A DNA stretch of 64,000 nucleotides from Karalla daura. Lineage: Eukaryota > Chordata > Actinopteri > Chaetodontiformes > Leiognathidae. Positions 33,471 to 55,975 of this stretch are shown in pieces (the first letter of the stretch is position 1; each line of letters begins with the position of its first letter). The DNA is taken from assembly GCA_029224185.1 (NCBI GenBank), contig CM055194.1, positions 23,679,674-23,743,673 of the forward strand. Direction: 5' to 3'. Under the pieces are notes generated by a model that was not told the origin of the DNA, ran no database searches, and was given only the letters and a program-made list of their open reading frames with translations. A program made the translations under genes and the position numbers.

Positions 33471-36400
33471 CAAATGCAGTGCATGACAGTATGTGTATCG
33501 CTCAGAAGATGAAAATGCCACACATCCTCAGTATGAATACATAGGGTCCAGGTTTGTGGAATATACAGTTCATTATTAGCACAGATTATCGCTGCTCAGC
33601 CTCCCAGGCTCATGTTGTCGTTTAGAGCATCTTGTTTATTCTGCTGTTTGCATGTAATTGTGCTTCTATAGACATGCTGCAGGATGTCCTCAGGCCTGTG
33701 GTCTGGCATATTTTCTTCATTCTAAAACAGTATATGGTAAATATTTACTGTTCTTGTTATTCTAAAGCACTGACATGAAGTCGATCCCCAGGATATTTCA
33801 TTTAAATGTGTTGGTTAGAAAGAGAAAACGTGTTTTTTAGTACCAAGAGAAAGAAAAATCAGCTGCAGCTTCTTCTGCCGTACTGTTTCAGTGTCATTTA
33901 AACCCAGAGCTAAATCTTGATCTGCCCCGTCCCGCTCTATATATACTTGCTCTGTTGGCAGCCGAGTTGTTTTATTTATCTTAGCTCACCTTTGTCCTTA
34001 AAGAATGGTTCTATTAATCTCAGACGACACATCTCGGCTGGATGTGTGTGCTGTTGTTTTTCTCCCTCTCTCTCTCTCTCTCTCTCTGGAGTGAGGCAAC
34101 AGTTTCTTGTCTTGGATCCATCCTTCACAGTCAGCAAAGAAGCGCTGGAGGTGGGATTTGTGAGAAGATTAAATGGACTTGAGCCAGAAGGATGAAGGAT
34201 GCTGGCGAGCATTACCAAACTCGTCTTGTGCCGGGGTAGCATAATGCAGCACTGCGCTGGAATTTAGATCTCTTAAGAAAACACAGTTCTGTATGCGTAG
34301 CCACTGATTGTTAGCAGTGCAGGGATGGGTATTTGAGCTCATATGCAAACAAGTAAAATACTAATAATGGTGAGCAATAAAATCCACATCACCTGACCTC
34401 TGACCAGAGGCCTAGAGGTCTGTTGTACTCAGGACTGAGAAAACTCGACCAGGGGTGTGTGCAGTAATAGATGGCCGCTGTGCATCTCAACTACTTAACA
34501 GCTTTCAGATTTCCAGAGTTATGAATAATGAGCACTTTCAAAGCAGGTTAATCCTCATGGACAGGTTAAATTTGCCTTTCCCATTTGGGTTATTTTGGGC
34601 AATACCGTTTCTGTTTTTAGTGGTAATGTTCCTCAGATGCAGTTTTAGGTTTCGTGACGGCATTTCAGTGGTGCCACTACCTCAGCTCATATGAGGCACA
34701 GCAGCTGTGAGCAGCTCAGATAAACTCAAACAAGTGTGTCCATGGGCAGAATTAATGCTCTCCTTTCACTGGTTGCTGTTTGATTTTAGTCTGAATGAGT
34801 GAGGTTCACATAGATGTAGATAAAAGCCAGGAAACAGGTGCAGGTTCAAACACAAGTTCCATCAAATTTAATTGAACCCAGTGATCCGCCATCTTGGTAC
34901 GGACCTGGACTGTGATCCACCTAAACTGCCTTTGCAGTGTAAATTTGGGATGGCTTGCAATCGACTCTCAAAGCCTTCCATGCTGATTTTGGCCATCTTT
35001 TTCAAAAGTCATTGTGACGGCTCATTGGTCAACACTATGGTTGGAACCTGTCTCCAGCAACAAGTCTCCAGTCCATCCAAATCTGTGCAGCCACATTGAA
35101 CAAATACATGTTCAAATGTGTTTTATACATTTATTTGTGGAGATGAACAATACCCTTAAAGAACAGAAATCCATTTGTATTTATTTAAAAATACAGTCCC
35201 CCACAAGGACTGGAGACTAATAGGAGACTAATTTTCGATGGAGTTTATTGGGTTGCAGCCATGTTATTATCATTATTCCAGACTATGGCAGCAGCTTTGT
35301 CCGACAGCAGACAGATGAACCAGAATTAAGTTTGCACAGAGCAGAGTGGCTCAGACAGAGACAGAGACCAAGACAGGTAGACAGACAGACAGGCTGGCAG
35401 GCAGACACAAGACAGGCGGACGGACAGATAGACACAGACAGACGGGGTCTCTGCCAATGAGCATGTGGTGCAATATTCTCACGCTTGCCAGAAGGAGTGA
35501 GGTCAGTCTGTGGAGTGGACTGGTTCAGTAGTGTCTGGCTTTGCTCAGAGGTAGGGCAGAGTTCACAAAACTGCAACACTTAAGTAACACAGACTAGTGG
35601 ATTCAGACCAAAACGTCAGTGTGTTACGGTTGAAAAACCTCCGTCACATTCATCATCGTCTCCACATCAGCTGTCCAGGTTTTGGTTCCCAGTGTGCTAT
35701 GTTGTTTGCTTGTGAAATGTGCATCTGATAGCTTTTGCCTGGTGTTATGACTGCCCCTCTGAATAACCATGACTGGGAGAGAGGGAGGGGTGGGGGTTAG
35801 GGGGCGGAGCTTCACAGTCAGGGGAATCAGCTGCTTCCAGTCAGCAGCAGAATCCATCCCAGGGTCAGACTGGGTGACCAGCACCACTGGGCTGCTCTCC
35901 TGCCTGAGAGGAAGGGGGGATGGGGCAGAACAAATGTCAGGGAAATAAGGACATGGAGCTGCATGGTAGCAGAGGAATTATGGTGGAAAAAGAAGACTGG
36001 CTTCACAGGGAGCTACCAACAGGGATAGTGGTGCAGGAGCTGTGCAAAAAGAAAGGAAGGCTGCAGAACATCTGGTACCAGGAGAACAAGGGCTGCTTTT
36101 TAATCGTCACAGTTAATTGACCATAGCAGTCTTAGTCTTATCCACTGCGTATCCAGGTCAGTGTGTCCCGAGTCCACCCTTATGGCACCTTCGCCAGATG
36201 CAGGAGCAGCACCTCTACTTTGAACCTCGCAAAGACGTATGAACTCTGCACCCTATCTGTAAACCTTAGCCCCGGCACCCTGAGACAAGTCATTTCACAC
36301 CTTCAGTGTTTTTAGGTGTGAGTGGGAACTGGGGAGGGGAAGGAGATGTTGCCGAGTTGATGACCTGGAGAAAACATCTAAAAAGGGTGCTGAGAACCAT

Positions 36401-38748
36401 GTGTCTTCCTAAATCCTCAATTTGCAAAGCAGGGTGTTCTGAAGCAGCAGCAGCAGCAGCAGCAGCTACCAAGCTGAGAGTAAGATAAGATCAAATAAGT
36501 TCTTTCTTCATCACCAAGGGGAATTATTCTATCCCTCAGCAGAAGTCACACAAAAGAATTTCACCTCCGCGGTAACGCAACAGTCCAGACAGGATCTCAG
36601 AATCTAAAGAGGTAGCAGTAAACATTAAGTAAAGATGTAGATAATATACCAAGCAAAATAATAAGTTATGACAATACTGAGTAATGTTTCTTGAGGAGTT
36701 GATTCATTGAAAGAAAAAAGGTTCTATAAAGACACAAAAATGGAGAAATGGAGTTGTTAATGTCTGTTTCACAAAGCCCAGAATAAGAATGCCTGTTTTT
36801 GTCCTGACCTGAATGACATTCAGTTTTCTGTCCTGTAGGACAAAAGATGCATAGAACACACTGACATTTACAAAGCGGAGATCAAAAAATTTTGACTTTT
36901 TTTCTTAGGATCCTTCTCAAAACATGTTTCAGATCCTAAAAAAATCTTTTTAAATACAGCTCATTGCCAATTCATTGTTTAGATATCACTGCTGTAGTGA
37001 TTTATAATAGCTAAGCCAGCTAAAACAGTAATGATAGTGGAAAACCAGAGAGAGTGAAGATACCAATTTAAATAAAGTGCTGCTTAATCTAAAAGTGCAG
37101 TATTTGCTGCAGGGAAAAAGAGGAAGCTCAAAGTAAAAGATTGTTCTTTTTGTACTGTTAAAGCTTAATTTAGGCAGAAGCAGCCATTGTCTGTAAAGAG
37201 CTGAAAGCCCCACATAGCTGGCCTGTGTCATCATCCTATTCTGAGGAAATTAGAAGACAGAGGGAAAAACGGGGCAAAGAGGCAGCTAAGTGGATCGTCC
37301 CTCTCTCTCTCCCTCTCTCCCTCCCTCTCTCCCTCCCTCTCTCTCTGATCTAGTTGCTCTTTGATCTATTCCTGGTGGCTGCAGTTGAACTACAGGGATT
37401 TGCTCCTAAACGAGTGTCATCAGGCCGCTACAGACCATTGTGACTGCGCCTGTTGTTTTTACACCTCTCTCTGACCCCCCCCTCCTCTCGGCCTGCCCAC
37501 CGATTTTATTTACCACAACAAAGACGTCCCCCCAGAGCCACGAGAGCTCGATTAATTCCCCCCCCTTTATGGATAAATCAATGTAATGTCTCATTTGTGG
37601 ACACAAAGATATTCATCATCCTGGCTAAATGGTGCTGAATGGCCACTCGGAGCGGGCTGGCGATCTAATCTAATTAAGATGAATCGTAAGTAGCTGAAAT
37701 GTTTGAACCCTGCATTCAGACGGACTGGATCACTCTCATAACCGGCCATTTGTTTGGCGTGTTCCCGTGTCCTGTTCCCGTCCAGAGAGCCTCTTTGATA
37801 AATATTTGAAGGGGCAAAATGCAACAGGCTCTTAAAATCCAATTTGTTTCCATTTCCCAGCTTTTGATAAGACAACAGCTTCAGTTACAGTCATTCGGCT
37901 GAGGCACTGTCCAACCTAGAGCTGTAACAAAAGAGTACTTCTGTAGTCGATGAATCAATTTATCAGCAAATAAAATGCTAGAAAGTTGCACAGTGTGTCT
38001 CAAGATATGGTCATTGAATACCCTAAGTGAAAAAACTGAAAATATTGAAATAAAGGACCTTGTAATTAACTAATTAATTACCAAAAAAAAGTTATTTAGA
38101 AAAAGTTCTTTAAACCATGAAGCTTCTGGAAACATATCTTGTGGAAGCTTATTATTATTTATTATTTTATAACTGTATTTGTGATAGTTTAATCAGTCAG
38201 TCGCTGCAGCTCTGCAGAAATGAGGAAGAACTTTATGTAAATGGGAGCATATTGTCAGCTAATTACTACATCCTTTCGTGTGTGTGTGTGTGTGTGTGTT
38301 GCACCGAGGCAAGTGAAGGCCTCTCGTGTCAAAAAGGTGCCAATTAATAATGCAGGCTGTTTTGAATGACGAAGCCCAGTATTTCCCTGGGAAGTAACTT
38401 GTTCCTTTTATGAATATTTCATCAGAGCAGCTAATGACTCCGGGCGGAGGAGCCAATCATAACCAGCTAACAGCCCCCCGGCTTCTCTGCTGCGAGGCAG
38501 CTGCTCCCCCATCACCTCAACCCGACCACAGCGGATAGCGAACGAGATCAATCTGAGATCAGTCAGATCGATAGATCGATCCATTAACTGATCGATCCAT
38601 AACACAGTGAACACCGTTTGTGAGGAACCCTTTGTTTACTGTGTTTTCTGTGACTTCTCTGTCCATCTGTTCATCATTGCATCTGCTTTGTAGCTTAACA
38701 GTGTTGCAGGGGTCAGAGCATGTAGAGTAAAGGCTAGGACTATGCCCT

Positions 38749-38750
<2 letters not shown>

Positions 38751-38802
<52 letters not shown>

Positions 38803-38820
38803 ACACACACACACACACAC
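38751..38820. repeat. (CA)n microsatellite next to L2-like fragment
   Basis: 70 bp of AC following the L2-like phrase ctatgccctgg. Confidence 0.95.
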
Positions 38821-40455
38821 TAAAGGGATGTAACAATATGAAAATTGTACACCATGATAATAATAAATGATCATTTTCTCCAATTTCAGTTTATCTCATT
38901 ATGTTAAAACATGTTCAGAATATTAAACCATAATTTCGATAGTTTTATTATGTATTTAAATAGAAGCCAAAAGCTTAAAAAACATTTAAAAACATGTTGC
39001 GTAAAAAAACAACAAAACTGTGCGTAATAAACACTAATTAAAGAGAAAAAATAACCATCATCACAATCCAAAATCAAAACTGGGCAAAATAGACCAGGCC
39101 ACACAGACAGAGTTAAAATGGAATTGATGATGTGAAAGGTGTTTTTATTTTTGTTATGTTTTATCTTGCAGTAGTAGACACATGTCAACAGGCATTATTC
39201 AGTTTGGAGCCCTACATGTGACTGCAGGTTACCATGGTAAAACTTAACCATAAACTGTAACTTACAGGAATTTAACCGTGGTTTACTGTGTTATTGTGAC
39301 ATCTGTAACACACAGACACCCTTCACTCTCTCACCCACAGCTAGAGGTCTCCCATCGACCTGCAGCTCTGCTCTGGGATGGTGAGAGGAAACAAACATGC
39401 AAGCTCTGCACATAAAGGCCCTTCAGGGAGCGTTTAACACCGAGGTGATGGTGCTAATCACCGACCTACCACGTCACAGCGTGGTGCACCCTTTCAGCTT
39501 TCTTTAGTCCTATATTCACAGTTCCAGGAAGTGCTCGCTTTACCGGGAGGGTTCCTAGGAACTACGTACCCCGGGGGGTGGTTGGAGGTGACTGTCATGC
39601 AGTCAGTTTCTAATGTAAATGAAGAAGCCTGTGACATGAAAGTAACCTGGGTTCACTAAGGAGAGCAGCTCAGTCCACAGGTCTAAGAAGTAACAACAGA
39701 CGTGTTGACATGTAGCTCGGCTAGTTTGAACGTTTTCCTGTGTTTTCTACTCTTTGTGTCCGTGGTTCCTCTAGTGGCTTTTTGGCTTTTTAGGCTCAGA
39801 CTTGACTCAGTTGTCGCACTCGCTGAAAAGGAACGGAGCTTTTGAGATGGAGGTTAATTAAGAAGAAGCCGAGCTGTGTGTTGGAGGATTTTCTCAGTAT
39901 CTTAAGAAGGATTTAGTATGAAGCCCGAGAAGAAGAAAAAGCACTGAGACCAGTGTGATGAGAAGCGCAGGCAGGGAAGAAGCTGAGATAGTGACTGCAA
40001 ACTCTCTTATCAAAATTTCATCTCCTCCTCATCATTTCCAACTCCGAGCCTGCCAGCACGTTAGAAGAAACGTGTGCATGCATGCATGCGTACATATGTG
40101 TAACAGCATATTTAAACATGCCTCCTGTCGGTGTCTCATACATGAATGCCGACTCTCATACGGCTGCATTATTGATTACACGCAAACTTAAAGACAATGA
40201 TTTGTTGTGTGTGTGATTACATCTATCCTGCACATGTGAGCGTTCACTTGTGAGGGGAGTGTGATGGCACACAGGCCAGGCAGGGTGGTGGTTCTCCTCG
40301 TGAGCGGTAATCGTGACTTAGCAGCTTAGGGAAGTCACACTTCCCTGGATGATCCCCATGTGCTCTGGCAGCCACTGATACTCACTGAAGGCCACCAGCG
40401 CTCCAGCCGCCGCCCCCTCCTCCCGGACGCCCTCCACCTCCTCAGAGGAAATGTA

Positions 40456-40779
40456 CACTAAAAAAATAAATCCTCAGACTGACTTAAAAATGTTAAGTAG
40501 TTCCACACAACTGTGTTAAGTAGAGCACTTCCTAAGATGCTTAGTATTGACTTTAAATGAGTGAGTTGAGTATATCCAACTTAACTTTACAATGTATTTT
40601 TAGCAGATTAGAGCTGATTGTTCTAATTAAGTAATCTATTTAAGTTGTATATACTCAACTAAAACTTGCTTGATGCCATAGAGTCAATACTAACAAACTG
40701 AGGACTTACTGAACACAGCTGCATGGAATCACTTATTTTAACATTTTCAAGTCATTCTGAGGATTCGTTTTTTGAAGTG
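40456..40779. mobile_element. Foldback MITE, 324 bp, TA target-site duplication
   Basis: Flanked by TA at 40454-40455 and 40780-40781. The left end reads cactaaaaaaataaatcctc then agactgacttaaaaatgtta; the right end reversed reads cacttcaaaaaacgaatcctc then agaatgacttgaaaatgtta. Interior sequence also pairs (ttagtattgact, gttgagtatat and caactta on both arms). A palindromic non-autonomous element with a TA duplication fits the Tc1/mariner-type class by its target site; the family was not named. Confidence 0.8.
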
Positions 40780-41487
40780 TAGGATCGGAGCAGTGAGAAC
40801 ACACAGTTAACACACACAGTGTTTGACACCCACCGGCTCACACTGAGGCCAAGTCACAGGAAACAGTTTGTGACGGGGCTTCAGCGACTAATCTGTGGCA
40901 TTGATTCCCGTCATCTGTCGCCTTCTGAAAGATGTGCCACAAACGTAGCCAGAAGTGGAAGATATTTCAGACAACAATTAGCTGAAATTAGGTCGGGTTT
41001 TTAATATTTTTCTTCATAGGGCTGCAGCAATTTATTTTTGTCTTGATCTGTCAGTGTGTTAATCTGTTCTCAGCTCATGGTTGCAGCGCCCATGTCTAAA
41101 CACAAAACTAAAGTACACAGTATAAAGAAATGCTGGAAAGAAATGAGGAAAATGCATCAAATGATATGTACAGACAGTTAGGATTTTAATGTGAGAGACT
41201 CACATAACATCTTTATTTATCAAATTAAATGCTGAGAATTAGTATATTTAAGTACATAAGTATGTTTCCAGCCTTTTAACCCTATACATCAAAATAATCA
41301 ATTATCAAAACAAGTGTTCATTACACCCTCAGATAATAATCGGTGCATGCGTGTATGTATTGAGCTCATGGTACAAAGGTTATTTTCAGTTCTGAATTAT
41401 TTTACTATTGCTGCAGCCCATGAAATGGCTCTAATCTCCCCTGCAGTCAGCATTTGCCCCAGGCCACCCACAGAGAAGACAGGAGGA

Positions 41488-41488
<1 letters not shown>

Positions 41489-41532
<44 letters not shown>
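41489..41532. repeat. (CA)n microsatellite
   Basis: 44 bp of AC, 89 bp before a long TG run of opposite phase (41621-41760). Single strands of the two could pair. Confidence 0.95.
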
Positions 41533-41535
<3 letters not shown>

Positions 41536-41617
41536 GGAGGGGCTTGTAAAAAAATAGAAGAAAAAAAGCTGTAACCTTTGAAGTAATTAACAGATTTAAC
41601 AGATTACGCTGCAAAAA

Positions 41618-41762
<145 letters not shown>

Positions 41763-44700
41763 AGCTGCTGCTGCTGCTTGGCCTAATCTTCCTCAGCACA
41801 TACACGTTTAGTTTCACAGTCTTAACACAGTCTGTGTGTGTAGATCCAACACTGGAGTTATCAAAGTGTCGCCAGAGCTTTTTGATCCACTCCCTGTGTC
41901 TGTTATCACCTCTGTGTCCCTCCACACTGTGGTTCTGTGAACACAGTTTGTTTTTTCTGGGGGGGTGGGGGGGGGTTGTTGCTGTTGTTTTCCGGCACTG
42001 AGAGGTCTTCCAGGAAGGAGATATCTGGGACCACTCTTCCAAAGATCAGTATCGATTATCCTTTGAGTTAGAGGCTCGCTGGGGTGGTGGGTGTCAGGAC
42101 AGGGAAAGACATGTTTTTGTCTTGCAGAGATAGAGAGATGGAGAGAGAGACAGAGAGAGATAGACAGAGAGAGAGGCAGAGAGAGACGGAGCATTTTGGC
42201 ACCACTGGGTGATGTAGCAATGGGTTTTCGGGGAAGCGGGGCACCAGGCGATATGGTAAGACACTGAGGAGACATTTTAGAAGGAGCTGGAGAGACGGCG
42301 TGTCTGCTGAGGCCAATCAGACGGATACCACTGATTTCATCCGTCGCCTTTTATAAGAACCTAATATTTCACATCCTGGCTTTCTCGAATCCACAGATAC
42401 ATCGAACTTTCTGGGAAAAACATGCTGTCAGACTAGGCAGACCTGATCATTTGACTGAAGGTTATTATTGTTGTTATTAGGTGTTATTGAAAATATTGTA
42501 CTATTATTAATAACAGCGATGACAATAACAGCAACAACACTCACTGTTAATAGTAATTGTATTACTTTTATTATTTTTCTATTCATTTGTTAACATATTT
42601 CACCTCAAAAATTGAATAACTACAGTGACAACACAGTGCAAACATAGTGAGCCATGAACAGGCATCTCTTCTAGAATCATTCCTGGATACAGTCATTCAG
42701 AGATTACAACTCTAGTTTCATACGTCAATGGAATCACAGAGAATTTTATGAAATATGGTGAGAGAATTGAGTTTCACTTTAGTTTCTCTTTTTCATCCAC
42801 CCACTCCGAGCACACGTCTCGTCTCTCTGGCTCAGTTGTTCTCTGAGCTCTTGGGAAACCCGGCAGCTGAGCAGCCTGTAGGGCCCTGATCGGCTGAGGC
42901 TGTGACGCTGCACGCTGGCCCGCTGGGATAGACTACAAATGTGTGTTTGACCTGTTTAGTTGGGACTGGGATAGATACATGCTTTTATCTTTATTGTTGT
43001 GTTTTTGCCTGCCACTGCTACTAGAGACACTGCGGTCACAGTTCCATATGAGCCCTGCGTAGTTTGTGGTCTATGGTGAAACGTCTTCTCGTGACCTTAC
43101 CTCTCTATTTTAATGTTTCATTAATTTTTACTCATTTAAAATGTGTCATTTCTCACTCTGGGCTTCTATCCTGATTGTGATTTACTTGTCTTTTTAATGA
43201 CTGTCTCGTCTAACTTGGAGCAGACAATGGATGGACATAAAAACCTTTGACACAGATAAACAGAACCTCTGATGCATCCAGGCCTTAAGCCTCATAAGCC
43301 ACCCATACAGATTCAGAAGCCATCTACTATCCTCTGGCCTGAGACCTCCTGCTCAGAAAGGTGAGCCAGCCCTGGCTCTTCCCCCACATTTGCTTTACCC
43401 TCATCCAGACGTTATCGCGCTGGCAGCCTCAGGCTAAAATGGCCTCCCCGTGTGTGTGTTGCTGGAGCTAGTGGTGAAAATGTTGGGTCAGGTCTCTGTC
43501 TCTCTCTCCCTCTCCCTCTCCCTCTCTCAAATGCACATGCACGCCCATCCAACCACACAAAGGCGCTCTTATTTAGACCCTCATAAACTCTATTAGGATT
43601 TATTGCCTCAGCTTTGTCCCCAGCAAGCATGTCTGGCCTGCTCCAGATTGGGGGCAAACAGGAGGAGCGAACGGAGTGAGGAAGGAAGGGAGAGGGGGAA
43701 GGAAGGTAACTGTTAGATTAGTTTGGGGGGGGGGGTGGTTGCTGATGTTACACAGACGAGCATTGTGCAGTGCTGAGAGACTGGAGTGATTCAGCAGCCA
43801 GACTGGGGAGGTGTGTGGGGTAGCTGTTAATATGTTAGTGCAAGCCTCACTGTTCCCAAACAATTACTTGGCAAGTTTTGTCTCCCTGTTTCATGCATGT
43901 ACATCTGAAGCTAACTACATTATTCCAGAGAGAGAGGGAGAGTGTGTGTGCGTGTGTGTGGGGACTCCTGCCTGCCTCCAGACAGTCTTGTCCAGCCAGT
44001 CTCACCTGTCATTAAACCAGACGTGTGCCGCTTCAGCTGTGAAACACAAATACACGCAGACAGACGTACGCCCACACACCTGTTGAAAGATTAATCATTA
44101 GTCCAAGTGCATCGACATCCAGGTGAGGATGTAAGCACAACATTAGCCAGAGTGGAACCACCTGCAGTCTGGGTATGGACCGGTTTCATGGTGCCGCTGC
44201 TCAGAGCAGCTCAGAGCAGTTCAGAGCTCTCGTCGTGGATCAGATTGGTCCCTCGTGATGACAGGCTGCTAATGAGGCCTGTCAGTCCAGAGGAGCGTGC
44301 TCACACAGCCACATGAATGATGTCTGAGTTCATTCTGTGTGGTCACACAACCTCACAGTCAGCTACAACCTGGAAAACGTTTGTGTCGTCAGAGGACGCT
44401 TTGTATGGTGTAGTAGGTGCCATAAAACACTCATTTTTAATACGTCCTTACAATGTAAAGCAGGTAACAAGCTCATAGTACGATATTTGTTACGGTATAA
44501 CAACACCACAACTGTACTGATGTTGCCAGTAATCCAGATTTGATGTAATGTCATGACTTCTATTAGGGAATAAAACAAAGACATGGAAAGACCCTCTTTC
44601 ACCTGTGTGGCTGGAATAAAACTACAGTTTTGTGATGAAAGTTTTTTCGATGAAACCACTGTTAATATATGCCTATTCACTTCTTCTCCAGTTAAATATC

Positions 44701-44849
44701 AGACCAAACTGTCAGATCTTTGATCTTTTGCCCATTATTAGGTTTAAAGTGGTCTTCCGAGCTTCCTGCGGCTTGATTCACACCTTCTGTAAACACTGCC
44801 GGCACACTCGAGCCTTATCTTATTTAGACATGCTTCCACTCCCGAAGCT

Positions 44850-45012
44850 TTCCCACTACACTTGCGACATCCACCTCGTCTTATACCCAATGCAAATTTG
44901 CACCTTGTGCATACACTGATCTCTATCTTTTGTTCTTACTCTTATGTGGCTGCTCAATGTGCCTTGAACGGCCCCCGAGGGACAAATAAAGTTGTGAATA
45001 GAAATGAATTGA
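44850..45012 (+). repeat. Non-LTR-like 3' tail
   Basis: Ends ggcccccgagggacaaataaagttgtgaatagaaatgaattgaat-type sequence, the common fish LINE/SINE tail with a short terminal tandem repeat. It sits 140 bp before the first coding exon of the plus-strand gene. Confidence 0.6.
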
Positions 45013-45151
45013 ATCCAGGGAGCATTTTAAACCCTGCCACATAAAGCTCCTGTAGCTCTGTGCCCACACTTTGTTGATACTTTAAAATAAAACAACGTAA
45101 ACACATCATATTGACCTCCGTCTCTGATGTCTCTCTGTGCTCCTCCCCCAG

Positions 45152-53317
<8,166 letters not shown>

Positions 53318-53407
53318 GTTTGTTTCCTCACAACACCGGCGAGGTCGAGCCGAGTCCGGTGCTCCCTCTCCAGTTCTGGTTTGGTTCTCGGAGGATGAGG
53401 GACCCTG

Positions 53408-53410
<3 letters not shown>

Positions 53411-53467
<57 letters not shown>
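53411..53467 (+). repeat. (CA)n microsatellite 94 bp after an exon donor
   Basis: 57 bp of CA starting 94 bases past the donor at 53317; read as (CA)n in the transcript. Confidence 0.97.
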
Positions 53468-53469
<2 letters not shown>

Positions 53470-53805
53470 TCCTCTTCCTCTTTCATCCTGTGTTTGGTGT
53501 GTATACAGCCGTGTTAATGGAGCGCGGAGCGGCCTGATTAAAGGACGGTGTGGTCTAGACAACTGCAGCCGTACCTGCCCCGTTCCTGCCCAGGCTTGTC
53601 ATTAATACCACGACTGTCATCTGACACGCTGCATGTGCAGCATCTCTGCTCTGGGTGACATGGTTCACACTCAGTGGTCATCTACAGAGAGATAGAACAG
53701 CTGGATCTAGCCATCTAGCTATCTAGCTATCAAGACGTATAGAGATGAATTATGTCTATCCATTTATCTGCATATCTCTGTCTCTTTCATCTGTCCATCC
53801 AATTG

Positions 53806-53835
53806 CCTCTCTCTCTCTCTCTCTCTCTGTTTCTG

Positions 53836-53866
<31 letters not shown>

Positions 53867-53954
53867 GTCTCTCTCTCTGTCTCTCTCTGTCTCTGTCTCT
53901 CTCTCTGTCTCTCTCTCTCTCTGTCTCTCTCTCTCTCTGTCTCTCTCTCTCTCT
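53806..53954. repeat. (TC)n microsatellite with TCTG interruptions
   Basis: About 150 bp of TC dinucleotide with regularly spaced ctgtct units. Confidence 0.95.
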
Positions 53955-55259
53955 GCTCGTTCTCGTCCATCCAGCGAATTCTTCTACTTTGACTCATGCG
54001 AACAGGAGCCAGTTGTACTGACACAGTCCAGTGAGTTTCTAATCTGACGCCTGTGTGGCTACAGCTGATGAGGGCCATTATGGAGCCGCCTTAAAAACCT
54101 GTAATGGTGATGAGTTCTGAAGAAGGGCGGCCGTGGCTTAGCGAGCAGACTTCTGATGCCTTCTAGTTCCTCTGCTGGTGTGATCCGTCTGTCTGCTGGG
54201 AGGAAGCTCTGCTTCAGCACCAGGCCCAGCGCTGTACGACTGTACAAATCAGTCTCCACATGCCTCCCTGGGTGTTTTCTGTTCAAAGAGAAGAGCTAAA
54301 TCTAAATCAAACAGCTCCGCAGTCAGCTCTAATAAAGACCGGTTGCCGGTGGATTATCCAAAGTTCCCCTCAGACATGGTTTTTCTGAACTTCCTGATAA
54401 ACTGTTGTTATCAAGCCCCCAAAAAGAAACTATTCACCCTGGAGGAAAACCGTGACCTTATCCAAGCAGATAAAACCAACAGGCTGTGTCAATATGTCAC
54501 CTCTACAGCACTTCACTGATATCACTCGGCTTCACTGAACCTAACCCATCAGTATTGCAGTATTCATGTAGTTTACGTATTCATTCTGCTCAGTTTTCTT
54601 AATCAGTCAGTCTGAATTCAGATTACAATCATATTTGTTGTATCAAGTCTATAATCTCTTACTCCAAAACCTCTGGAGTCTCCAACCATGAGGTTTGATG
54701 AAAGAGCACAATAGTTTACAGCTTATTCAGTTTGACAGCGAGAGTTTAGCCTAAATTAAGTCACATCCTTACAAGTGTGTATGGTTATATCTGGCATGGA
54801 AACTCTGCAACTTCTGGACTTCATTTTACACCTGTGGGTATTTTCCCATGTGGTTCTAATAGGTTGCAAGCATTATATGCTCCATTTAGACCTTTTTTTT
54901 AAACATATATTCAAAATTTGATTTCTCAATCAACCAACCATCAAGCCAACAAGTTGACAGACTGAACGGAAGCACAAGCAATGAGCACGAGTTTCACTTC
55001 ATGTTTGCGGAGCAGGGCTGTTTTGTGGCAAGAAAGAATAATGCTTGAAGTTGTATCGGAGACTTTTGGAGTCGTATTTTAAGCTGTGGGGGGATTTCGG
55101 GAGCTAAGTCTCCACACACAGCGGCTCTGGTGTATGAAAGTGATGTGTCAACATGGCTGCCTGCATGGATTCAGTGATTCAGCGCGGGGTTTCCCCCTCC
55201 TTCCCAGCGCTGTCCTGTGTGCCTGCAGCTCTGAGGCCTGTCGCTCATCGCTGGGGGGC

Positions 55260-55480
55260 TCTGGTCACGTGACCCGCCTCACATCCACGCCTGTTGAGAG
55301 GGGCGCAGCTCCCACAGTTATCCGTGTCATACGAGCGTGAGCAGAGGCAGAGTTTTCCTGCCAGCGGAGACGTGGAACCTTGTCTGTGAGAGTGAGGGAG
55401 AAGCTGTGTGCGTGTTGTGCTTTCTCAGCTGTCTTCTGGGGTCTGGACACTCCCTGCCATGTGAGCCATGCAGAGAAAAT
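55260..55480 (+). promoter_or_regulatory. Possible alternative promoter and 5' exon (E-box palindrome, donor at 55480)
   Basis: A 12-bp palindrome ggtcacgtgacc (55263-55274) contains the CACGTG E-box in the extended form bound by USF/MITF/TFE-type bHLH-zip factors. It lies 207 bp before a strong donor (gaaaat|gtaagtc). The ATG just before the donor gives phase 1, which does not match the phase-0 downstream exon implied by the other starts, so this would be non-coding. Confidence 0.3.
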
Positions 55481-55671
55481 GTAAGTCACGGGCTCATTGT
55501 GACTAATCCACCACCTCACACTCCATCCAGACCCCTCCTCCTCTTCTCCTCCTCCTCCTCCTTCTCTTCCTCTTCCTCCATCCCCTTTGCCGTCCTCAGT
55601 CAGAAAGTTTTATTCTTCTTCCTGTCTTTCTTACTGATTATAAACTGTTATGAAGAAACAGTCCAGAAAGC

Positions 55672-55975
<304 letters not shown>

